NCBI GenBank assembly: GCA_014728035.1
Contig: WJMJ01000131.1
Location: 117,381 to 181,380 of the forward strand
Direction: 5' to 3'
Source of the DNA: Promethearchaeota archaeon
GTDB taxonomy: Archaea > Asgardarchaeota > Thorarchaeia > Thorarchaeales > Thorarchaeaceae
Length of the DNA stretch: 64,000 nt
Of this stretch, positions 57,470-64,000 are shown one piece after another. Numbering within the stretch: position 1 is the first letter of the stretch; the number at the start of each line of letters is the position of its first letter. The notes under the pieces were generated by a model. It ran no database searches, was not told the DNA's origin, and saw nothing but the letters and a program-made list of their open reading frames with translations. The position numbers and the translations under genes were made by a program.

Positions 57470-58960
57470 TCTTTCATAAAAGAAATGTTCTGCACCGAAT
57501 GTGAAAACAGGTACTCTGAAAAAACACAGCGAAAAATTTGCAATATCTGTAAAGAAGTATTGGAAGTCAGATACAATTACGAAGCAGCAAAAGAATCCAT
57601 GACGAAAAGGACAATCAAAAAAAGACCAAGAGGTATTTGGAGGTATTTTGAGCTTTTACCACTAATAGACAGGAGAAATGTCATTTCTCTTGGAGAAGGA
57701 CAAACCTTTCTGCATCATTGCAATTCACTTTCTGAAAATCTAGGTATTCCCAATCTCTTATTGAAGAACGAAACAACCAATCCTACAGGCTCATTTTTAG
57801 ACAGAGGAAGTAGTGTTGAAATATCAATAGCCAAAGAAAGAAAACAATACAAGATCTGTTGTGGTTCAACAGGGAATCTTGCTGCTTCTGTTGTTGCTTA
57901 TGCTGCTAAAGCGTCAGTTAGTTCAAAGGTATACATGGCACAGAAGGGGCGTATTGATATTGGAAAGTTCTATCAAATATTGGCATATGGTGCTGATGTT
58001 GAGATTGTAAAGACCAGAAAAGAAGCTATCTCGCTTGCATCACAAAAAGAGCCGATTTGTCATTCAATAACCTCATACAATCCACATTTCTTGGAAGGGA
58101 CGAAAACACTTGTCTTTGATCTTTGTGAACAACTAGACTGGAAAACGCCAGATTGGATAATTACTCCAATGGGAAGTGGTGGAAATATTTCAATGATCTG
58201 GAAAGGAATACTTGAACTTCAAGAAATGGGATTAATTGGATCAGAAACACCTAAACTAATTGGGACACAGGTGGAAGGTATTTCTCCAATAGTGGACGCA
58301 TTCAAAAACGGTCAAAAAACGGTAAGACCCTCTAGTGGAAAACCCAATCTTGCAATGGATATTGGAGTTGCAGAACCGGTATGTGGAAATAAGGCATTAG
58401 AGGCAATTAGAAAATCAAAAGGACTGGCAATTGATTTGACAGATAAAGAAATCATACAAAGTGTTAGAGACCTTGCCAGAAAAGAGGGAATATTTGCAGA
58501 ACCTGCATCAGCCACAACAATTGCTGCACTAAGAAATCTAGTAGCAGAACAAGTAATCAACCCAAATGATGTAGTGGTGTGTATGATAACAGGTACGGGG
58601 CTGAAATCACCAGAGATAGCTGAATCTTTTGTGCAAGGACGTAAAGATATTGGACATCTTCTAAGTAAATTTGAAGGACGAAAGTATACTACAGAGATTG
58701 GACGAACAAAAGTCTGTATTCTCAGATTACTTTCTCTAACAGATTCATACGGGTATGCTATTTGGAAAAACCTGTCAGAATCATATGGAATACAGATTTC
58801 AATCCCAAGTGTCTATCAGCATCTTACTGAACTTTCAAGAGGTGGATTGATTGTAGAAATTAAAACAATACTATCCCCAGAAAAGAGAGTTAGAAAATTC
58901 TATGACTTGACCGAGAGGGGGAGATGGACACTTGCTCAAATTGAGAAGATATCTGAATAG
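57464..58960 (+). CDS. Threonine-synthase-like pseudoenzyme fused to a PadR-type winged helix
   Basis: 498 residues. An N-terminal zinc ribbon (FCTECENRYS, ICNICKEVLE) and the fold-type II body match archaeal threonine synthase: CCGSTGNLAASVVAYAAKA, PMGSGGNIS, CMITGTGLKSPE. The Schiff-base lysine in the family motif SFKDRG is Leu112 here (NPTGSFLDRGSS), so normal PLP chemistry is excluded. Residues 413-498 form a PadR-type winged helix (RTKVCILRLLSLTDSYGYAI, VYQHLTELSRGGLI, YDLTERG). It is probably a ligand-sensing regulator derived from an enzyme, analogous to but distinct from MocR regulators. Palindromes overlap its start, and it is divergent from an ECF S component. Confidence 0.85.
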   Translation: MTSFIKEMFCTECENRYSEKTQRKICNICKEVLEVRYNYEAAKESMTKRTIKKRPRGIWRYFELLPLIDRRNVISLGEGQTFLHHCNSLSENLGIPNLLLKNETTNPTGSFLDRGSSVEISIAKERKQYKICCGSTGNLAASVVAYAAKASVSSKVYMAQKGRIDIGKFYQILAYGADVEIVKTRKEAISLASQKEPICHSITSYNPHFLEGTKTLVFDLCEQLDWKTPDWIITPMGSGGNISMIWKGILELQEMGLIGSETPKLIGTQVEGISPIVDAFKNGQKTVRPSSGKPNLAMDIGVAEPVCGNKALEAIRKSKGLAIDLTDKEIIQSVRDLARKEGIFAEPASATTIAALRNLVAEQVINPNDVVVCMITGTGLKSPEIAESFVQGRKDIGHLLSKFEGRKYTTEIGRTKVCILRLLSLTDSYGYAIWKNLSESYGIQISIPSVYQHLTELSRGGLIVEIKTILSPEKRVRKFYDLTERGRWTLAQIEKISE

Positions 58961-59053
58961 ATTGAGATAAGCGAAGTGTTTTAACTGAGGGCGAGTAATG
59001 CCTAGTGGGCAATTTAGCTACATGCCCGATGTCGAAATATAGAGGAAAGAGAG

Positions 59054-59428
59054 ATGAGTTGGATTCAAACTGATGATTGGAAAAACGAAAAACATGTACC
59101 TGTAATTGAAATCGAGAAAAAAGGAGATAACTTGTATCATATCATTATCTCAGTAGGAAAGGAAATACCCCATCCTAACACAACGGCACACCATATCAAA
59201 TGGGCAGATGCATTCTTTTTGCCAGAAGGAGAGAAATTCCCTGTTGAGATAGGCTATTGTACCTTTGATCACCATGGCGAATCGACAAAAGGAGCGGATA
59301 CAAGCAAAATGTACTCTGAGCCTTATGCAGTATTTGCTTTCAAAACCGAAAAGCCAGGAACAATAATGGCCACTTCATATTGCAACATTCACGGCCTTTG
59401 GAAAAGCGAAACTAAACTCAAGTTATAG
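59054..59428 (+). CDS. Superoxide reductase (neelaredoxin class)
   Basis: 124 residues without the desulforedoxin domain. The iron-site ligands are visible: KHVPVIE, PHPNTTAHHIKW (two of the His) and SYCNIHGLW (Cys and His). It reduces superoxide to peroxide, which the rubrerythrin-like protein at 54.8 kb could remove. GAGGAAAGAG precedes the ATG; a GGGCA..TGCCC hairpin lies in the leader at 59007-59027. Confidence 0.92.
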   Translation: MSWIQTDDWKNEKHVPVIEIEKKGDNLYHIIISVGKEIPHPNTTAHHIKWADAFFLPEGEKFPVEIGYCTFDHHGESTKGADTSKMYSEPYAVFAFKTEKPGTIMATSYCNIHGLWKSETKLKL

Positions 59429-59441
59429 AAACAATACGAAA

Positions 59442-59477
59442 TCTGATCTGGTATTGCCAGATCAGACCTTATCTTTT
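59442..59477 (+). terminator. Intrinsic-type terminator of the superoxide reductase gene
   Basis: Perfect 10-bp stem TCTGATCTGG / CCAGATCAGA with a TATTG loop, followed by CCTTATCTTTTT. Confidence 0.75.
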
Positions 59478-59487
59478 TGAACTTACT

Positions 59488-59733
59488 CTAACTAGCTTGT
59501 TCTTGTAGATGAGCATCCCATATGGTGTCCCCATCAGTCAAACCAGTAGCAACTACCCGTTTGCCAAGAGAATGAGCAAAGCTACCAAGGTCGTAATCAC
59601 GAGCAACCGCTTCATGGGGCTTGATAGCTGCAAGTTCATATTGCATACCATCATCGGTTGTGATGACATAACGATTCATAATTTTTGAAACTAATCCAAC
59701 AATCTCAATTTCTTCCAGACCACTATTCAACAT
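59488..59733 (-). CDS. Small beta-rich protein, unknown
   Basis: 81 residues; strands IEIVGLVSKIMNRYVITTDD, YELAAIKPHEAV and KRVVATGLTDGDTIWDAHL suggest a small OB-like barrel. No known motif. Monocistronic between SOR and the zinc/membrane protein. Confidence 0.55.
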   Translation of the reverse strand: MLNSGLEEIEIVGLVSKIMNRYVITTDDGMQYELAAIKPHEAVARDYDLGSFAHSLGKRVVATGLTDGDTIWDAHLQEQAS

Positions 59734-59849
59734 GGGATGTCACTCTTCTTCAGAAGGTTCTTTCTCTCAATGGAAAGTGGTGGCTATCCAATATAACCTC
59801 ATTTGATGTATTATTTCTTATGACTGGTTTGTAAATTCGCGCGAATCGA

Positions 59850-60452
59850 TTAGGTTCGCGAAGGAGCCTTGATGATCCATTTTACCAAGTCTACATTCAT
59901 TGCATTTTCTTCAACAAATCGTTCTTGGTATTCGGGATTCTTTAATTTTAACCAGACATGTTGAGCACCCAAGTCGAAACCCACAACACGTATTGCATCT
60001 TGAATCGGTTTTGGACGGAACGCAATAGCACTTCCAATCAGCGAGATAATGAAAATACTAAGCAATCCAACATACCAGAGATTAAGCCCTCTGCCTACCG
60101 AAAGATCGTTTCCAGAAATAAATGTTGCAAAAAGAACTACTGAAAATAGAATACCATTGAAACACACACAGGTACTTCTAAACCTACAATCACTCTCGTC
60201 ATAGAAATAATGGTCTTCACAAACCGGAATAAGGAAAGTTCGAGTTTCAGGAGGTTTGAAACCCAATCGTCTTCTTTGTGATGGTGTGAACCCAGGTCTA
60301 TGTGATGGAGTAATGTACTCTTTTTTTCCGGGAACTATTGTGACACGTGTTTTTTTAGTGGCAGGTTCAGTACATACAGGACATATCTTTGGGAATCGTA
60401 TTTTTTCTTGGCGTATCCGAATAATTGGTTCATCAAATACAATCTTACTCAT
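59850..60452 (-). CDS. Membrane protein with N-terminal CPVC motif
   Basis: 200 residues. A CPVCTEPATKK zinc-type knuckle, then a basic region with YITPSHRPGFTPSQRRR, a His/Cys cluster (VCEDHYFYDESDC), and two membrane helices (GILFSVVLFATFI and LWYVGLLSIFIISLIGSAIA). Unknown function. An inverted repeat TTCGCG..CGCGAA lies after the stop. Confidence 0.6.
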   Translation of the reverse strand: MSKIVFDEPIIRIRQEKIRFPKICPVCTEPATKKTRVTIVPGKKEYITPSHRPGFTPSQRRRLGFKPPETRTFLIPVCEDHYFYDESDCRFRSTCVCFNGILFSVVLFATFISGNDLSVGRGLNLWYVGLLSIFIISLIGSAIAFRPKPIQDAIRVVGFDLGAQHVWLKLKNPEYQERFVEENAMNVDLVKWIIKAPSRT

Positions 60453-60561
60453 ATTACACCACCGGGGACAACCATCAGTAAGAAACTAGCTAAATTAGTG
60501 TGTCGAAACAAGTAAGACGCTTGCAACCAATCATAGTAGAAACATACCATTTGCGTGCAAA

Positions 60562-61221
60562 CTAAGATGGTGTTCGAGCTTTCAGGAAACCTTGTTCTAC
60601 AAGCTCGCAAACAATATTATGGAAACCAGGACAAAGACTCCATCGCATTTCAAACTCACAGTTTTCACAAGTTTTCAGGAGTTCCAATGAACGTTTGACC
60701 ATCAACAGAACTACAAAACCGAGGTATAAAAGGTAGATTACGACAACTTTCTCAGTAAAGAGATAATCAATTGTCCCTCCAGCAATCAGAATTGATAGAC
60801 TAACGAGTGCAAAGGAGAAGCTCAAAAGAAACTTCTTTGCTATTCGAATTGGTTGCCTCTTATCAAAACCAGAGATAGTGATTAGAAGATACAAAAGAAG
60901 ACCACCAATACCGGAATAGAACATAAGAAATCTATTGTAAGACACTATTCGAAAAAGCCAGAGAAAAAAAAGTGGTAGAAAAGAAAGGATGAAGAAAAGA
61001 GAATTTAGAAAACATCCCATACAAAGACGTCGATTTCTTAGTTTGATAGTATGTTCAGAAAACTCAGCACATGAAGGATGATGAGAAAGTAAAAAGGGAC
61101 TCGTGATTGATAAAAAAAGACGAAGACGCGCAAGAATCGATTTTATTTCGAATTCAAGCCGTCCCCGAGATTTGTCATTTATGACTTTTTTACAACCTCG
61201 CTCGTCTTTTAGTGCGTTCAT
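60562..61221 (-). CDS. DUF2085-like membrane protein
   Basis: 219 residues with SHHPSCAEFSEHTIKLRNRR and LCMGCFLNSLFFILSF: His/Cys residues before the first helix, as in the small DUF2085 membrane proteins (their CHQ..LCARC pattern). Five hydrophobic segments follow. CENCEF near the C-terminus adds another CxxC. Function unknown. Confidence 0.6.
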   Translation of the reverse strand: MNALKDERGCKKVINDKSRGRLEFEIKSILARLRLFLSITSPFLLSHHPSCAEFSEHTIKLRNRRLCMGCFLNSLFFILSFLPLFFLWLFRIVSYNRFLMFYSGIGGLLLYLLITISGFDKRQPIRIAKKFLLSFSFALVSLSILIAGGTIDYLFTEKVVVIYLLYLGFVVLLMVKRSLELLKTCENCEFEMRWSLCPGFHNIVCELVEQGFLKARTPS

Positions 61222-61257
61222 GTATAGTCCCTATTCATCAAACTAATCCGATTAGTA

Positions 61258-61650
61258 CTATGGCCCTGGAATTAATGGTAATGCGGAAAAGATTGCAAGA
61301 CCTAGCAGTAAAGCTAGTAGAATTACAACTACAATTACAATAATTATCGTAATAATCCAAGCAACAATCGCACCACCCCAACCAACATCATGGCGGCTTT
61401 TGATAACATACCACTGAAGGATAATTGCCAGACAAAAGATGAAGATACCACCAGGAAGTAGTAATATCAAATAAGTCAAAGCGATAATGAAAGCGGTAAC
61501 GAATGTTGATCCTAAATCTCTATTCCTTCCGTGAACTGGGCCAAGTGCAAGACCTAGACAAAAGCCATAGATAAGGAATGCAACAACAAAACCAATGATA
61601 GCAATGGTTCCAATTACTCCGAGCGCGGCAATAAGCCATTCTAACTGCAT
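61258..61650 (-). CDS. Small polytopic membrane protein
   Basis: 130 residues with three to four helices (LIAALGVIGTIAIIGFVVAF, TFVTAFIIALTYLILLLPGG, IVAWIITIIIVIVVVILLAL) and a Gly-rich loop GLALGPVHGRNRDLGSTF. Unknown; same strand as the DUF2085-like gene, 36 bases upstream of it. Confidence 0.6.
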   Translation of the reverse strand: MQLEWLIAALGVIGTIAIIGFVVAFLIYGFCLGLALGPVHGRNRDLGSTFVTAFIIALTYLILLLPGGIFIFCLAIILQWYVIKSRHDVGWGGAIVAWIITIIIVIVVVILLALLLGLAIFSALPLIPGP

Positions 61651-61967
61651 TTCTCAAACTCCTGAATTTAGATAGTCTTTCAAATCACCTTCAGAGATAA
61701 AAGCATACTGGATAATCTTCAATGTATGAACAATAAGATAAGAATTGCATTTCAGGTCCTTGATTTTCATTATGGATATCTTTAGATTATGGAAAAAAGA
61801 ATTGCTTAAAGATAAACCAAAAACTAGGCTTCGAAGAAACGGGGAGATTTCACCAAGCCGCATTATCTAAGAGTGCATGTATTGGTCTACTAACAAGGTC
61901 TCGAATATACATATGCTGGCGAGTTCAGGGAGGGATATTCTCCAAGAACTCAAGTTGATACGCAGGA
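61651..61967. other. Intergenic region, no supported gene
   Basis: About 315 bases. A minus-strand 69-codon frame ends at 61654 but lacks Shine-Dalgarno and has a random-looking sequence. Otherwise only AT-rich promoter-like DNA for the 61258 gene. Confidence 0.35.
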
Positions 61968-62162
61968 TTAGGTTGAAACCACTTCGCGCTCGGGAATTGA
62001 GGAGAGATGATCACGACGAGACGTCCAAAACTGGATGATGCTCTCACGTACTGCAACACCATCGAAGATACGATTCAAAACAGTACAGATTGTGTCATGT
62101 GAATCGTCTTCCACATAGTTTTCAGTTTTCATCATATTCATTTCACATGCAGGGCATTCCAT
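61968..62162 (-). CDS. Small protein with N-terminal CPAC motif
   Basis: 64 residues: MECPACEMNMMKTENYVEDD and a helical remainder. Minus-strand TTAGGTGAGTATAGAAAATG gives a good Shine-Dalgarno (AGGTGA), which supports a real gene. One CxxC only, so a metal site would need a partner. Confidence 0.5.
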   Translation of the reverse strand: MECPACEMNMMKTENYVEDDSHDTICTVLNRIFDGVAVRESIIQFWTSRRDHLSSIPEREVVST

Positions 62163-62474
62163 TTTCTATACTCACCTAATATGTATGTAGATTGTAATAA
62201 TAAAGGACAGATGTTTAGCGCAATCACCAAAGGAGCAATTTCGACAAAACTGGCTTTGAAAAACGTCAGATGAAAAAAAACAATAAATGCATGTTTATTG
62301 CTCAATACTTCCGAATATCACAAGAGAAAATCCGTATAATTATGGATTTAGTACTCGGGAGTATCCAGAGTTGTTAGAGTGAATCCATATGGATAAGAGT
62401 ATTAGACAATCTAGAAGTAGCGCTGAAGAAACATATTATATTATAAATTAGAGAAATAATATCTGGAAAAAGAT

Positions 62475-63332
62475 ATGACAGCATCCAGAACTGCAATAAA
62501 GGAAAAGATACTCTTAATTTTAGACCGGATGCCATGTCATGGATATGATTTGCTCGATTCATTAAACGGATATCATCGAAATCTAAGACTAACAACACTG
62601 TATAGATGGCTTCATGAAATGGAATCAGAGGGTCTTATTATTAGTTCAATGGAACCAGGTCTCACAGGTCCCAAACGCCGAGTATATCATCTTGGTCCAA
62701 GAGGAGAGTCAAAGCTTCGAGAGATTCTAAGAAGTGCAATAGAGGTCTTACTTCATTTCTTTAGTGCATATAGAGGATTCCTAACTGAAGACATCCAAGA
62801 TAATTTTGAAAAAGAAATACAAGCATCTTCATCGGGGAGAATCTTGCTAGTAGCTAATCCAAGATTAAATGAACCCATTATCAATATCATAAGATATCTT
62901 CTTACAAAATGCAGTAACAAATCAATTGATGCCATGGGTGATGTGGGATTGCTTAGAGTCTATGAAATCGACTACCGACAAGTGGAGGGAGTTGCACATG
63001 ATATGCCAGTTTCTAGTAACCGTTATTCGGAGATCTGGTTGAGCGGCACCTCAGATGCTAAAATGCTACCAATAATAATTGCAGAGTGTAAAAGGGCTCT
63101 AAAACCGGGAGGAGTTTTACGTATAATCGCACCATTTGTGTTTTTTGATGAGCCAACCGAACCAACACTAAGTGAATTCATTCGTGTTACGTCAGTACAA
63201 CTTTTTCCCGATTTGGGAATAGTAGAAGGCACGGAATTATCAAGTATTATCAATGAGCAGTTCCAGGATTATGGTATATCTGAAGTATTTCCGGGTTTGG
63301 TTTTATTTTGGGCGGTAAAAAATAAGATGTAG
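62475..63332 (+). CDS. PadR-type HTH fused to a methyltransferase-like domain
   Basis: 285 residues. Residues 1-80 are a PadR-type winged helix (CHGYDLLDSLNGYHRNLRLT, LYRWLHEMESEGLIISSMEP, RRVYHLGPRGESKLREIL). Residues about 115-285 resemble a Rossmann methyltransferase: GRILLVANPRLNEPIINIIR in the motif I area but without the glycine-rich GxGxG, YSEIWLSGTSDAK, and ECKRALKPGGVLRIIAP. With the binding motif altered it may sense rather than use SAM. It is the second regulator-enzyme fusion in the window. ATATTATATTATAAATT upstream is the likely TATA element. Confidence 0.7.
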   Translation: MTASRTAIKEKILLILDRMPCHGYDLLDSLNGYHRNLRLTTLYRWLHEMESEGLIISSMEPGLTGPKRRVYHLGPRGESKLREILRSAIEVLLHFFSAYRGFLTEDIQDNFEKEIQASSSGRILLVANPRLNEPIINIIRYLLTKCSNKSIDAMGDVGLLRVYEIDYRQVEGVAHDMPVSSNRYSEIWLSGTSDAKMLPIIIAECKRALKPGGVLRIIAPFVFFDEPTEPTLSEFIRVTSVQLFPDLGIVEGTELSSIINEQFQDYGISEVFPGLVLFWAVKNKM

Positions 63333-63349
63333 TATTAATACTCGGATTA

Positions 63350-63378
63350 TAAAGAAAAGAAAAGGGGACAGAGTCCCC
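63350..63378 (-). terminator. Terminator of the substrate-binding protein gene
   Basis: Stem GGGGAC / GTCCCC with AGA loop (63364-63378). On the minus strand it is followed by CTTTTCTTTTCTTT; it lies 19 bases after the minus-strand stop at 63397. Confidence 0.65.
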
Positions 63379-63396
63379 TGTATACTAAAAATGGTT

Positions 63397-64000
63397 CTAC
63401 TTTTGCCTCATCAGGACATATCCACCAACGAGGATGACCACTGCAGCGCCAACAGCGCCAGCAATAAGAGCCATCATAACATCAGGTGCAAATGTATCGG
63501 TAGGTCCATCGGGGACATCTGGATGCTCAATACCGTAGAAGTAGTTGGGGTTGTATTCGAGTTCTGTGAACTCACCGTCAACGGACTCAGATACGGTAAA
63601 TGGACCAGAGGTGACAAAGAATTCCTCGTCAGGGTCAGTTGGGTCAGGATCCCACTCGTTCCAAGTTGGGAAGCTTGGGTCGGTGAAGATGTGCTTAGGT
63701 AGGATAGGCTTGTATGAGACCGTGTGCAGGTGCCAATATGATTCCGTATCAAACTCTACAACGAGTGTGTAAGGAGTCTGGGCATAAGCTGCTGCGAGGT
63801 CTGTCAGGTCTACACCATAGGGATTACCTGACGAATCACGATAGAAGTTCAATGAGAATGCGGCATCCTCTGCAGTAATAGGAGTACCATCGGTCCAGGT
63901 TGCGTTCTGGATCATATTGAAGGTAAACCTAGTGTGACCATCAGGTACTGCTGGGTTGTCGTCATGGGTCTCAGTTGTGAAGTCTTCACAGAGCCAGTTG
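63397..64000 (-). CDS. Peptide/nickel-type substrate-binding protein, C-terminal part (gene runs off the window)
   Basis: The frame stays open to the window edge (TFNMIQNATWTDGTPITAED downstream of it). WTDGTPITAEDAAFSLNFYR and TSGPFTVSESVDGEFTELEY, NPNYFYG are landmarks of the family 5 solute-binding proteins (oligopeptide type). After NPNYF a normal member continues for about 250 residues, but here a short linker and a membrane helix (MMALIAGAVGAAVVILVGGY) with VLMRQK end the protein, so it is anchored on the outside. It may be a shortened or repeated-domain variant; the 5' end is not visible. Confidence 0.8.
   Translation of the reverse strand, partial: NWLCEDFTTETHDDNPAVPDGHTRFTFNMIQNATWTDGTPITAEDAAFSLNFYRDSSGNPYGVDLTDLAAAYAQTPYTLVVEFDTESYWHLHTVSYKPILPKHIFTDPSFPTWNEWDPDPTDPDEEFFVTSGPFTVSESVDGEFTELEYNPNYFYGIEHPDVPDGPTDTFAPDVMMALIAGAVGAAVVILVGGYVLMRQK

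Noticed and set aside
61654-61863. 69-aa minus-strand ORF
   Set aside because: No Shine-Dalgarno, no motif, sequence looks random; kept only as part of the intergenic note.

Overview
The window looks archaeal and most likely comes from an Asgard archaeon (Promethearchaeota); Thorarchaeia or a relative is my best guess, from gene content only. Pointers: archaeal-type TATA boxes with short leaders, a geranylgeranyl reductase for archaeal lipids, tetrahydromethanopterin/F420 enzymes, many secreted proteins with a C-terminal membrane anchor, several eukaryote-style repeat proteins (LRR, WD40, ankyrin, HEAT-like), and a free-standing, oversized 23S rRNA gene with no 16S beside it. No tRNA, 5S, CRISPR array, IS element or replication origin was recognised. 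Start codons include many TTG/GTG, and I moved several starts inward from the ORF track using Shine-Dalgarno spacing, signal peptides or catalytic N-termini.

Layout. 0-6 kb: acyl-CoA dehydrogenase with a ferredoxin, PAS protein, LRR protein, PiT phosphate transporter with its DUF47/PhoU-like partner, tocopherol-cyclase-like protein. 6-10.7 kb: SDR plus methyltransferase, then two paralogous secreted, acidic, anchored proteins flanking a membrane-bound winged-helix regulator. 10.7-16 kb: an ABC-2 exporter with a small regulator, facing an operon with an HTH/Cys protein, two bPH2 membrane proteins and two tiny coupled ORFs; the shared promoter holds three GTAAA..TTTAC-like palindromes. 16-24.5 kb: class II amidotransferase, membrane protein, alkaline phosphatase, ferritin-like protein, hybrid histidine kinase, membrane methyltransferase. 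24.6-27.5 kb: VapBC-type toxin-antitoxin pair and a HEAT-like protein. 27.9-33.1 kb: a PD-(D/E)XK nuclease gene between two 66-bp direct repeats, one of which is the 3' processing/terminator flank of the 23S rRNA gene; the 23S gene itself carries about 250 extra nt at the peptidyl-transferase centre.

33-46.5 kb: bacterial-type RNase PH, nucleotidyltransferase, TnpB-N-terminus-like protein, WD40 protein, M28 peptidase, GGR, GNAT, nucleoside phosphorylase, zinc-ribbon protein, MIG-like glycosylase, DmrB/AfpA flavoprotein and Mer-like reductase, two large HTH proteins. 46.5-64 kb: micro-ORFs, MFS transporter, endonuclease III, SerRS, SufB-SufC, C_GCAxxG protein, ankyrin protein, rubrerythrin-like protein, ECF S component divergent from a threonine-synthase-like pseudoenzyme fused to a PadR-type HTH, superoxide reductase, small membrane proteins, a second PadR-type fusion (to a methyltransferase-like domain), and the 3' part of a substrate-binding protein gene.

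Themes: iron-sulfur and oxidative-stress handling (Suf, SOR, rubrerythrin-like, ferritin-like, C_GCAxxG), phosphate acquisition (PiT, DUF47, alkaline phosphatase), C1/F420 chemistry, and envelope functions. The strongest candidates for something undescribed are the nuclease inserted between copies of the rRNA processing flank, the insertion in the 23S catalytic core, and the lysine-less threonine-synthase/PadR fusion with palindromes across its own start codon.
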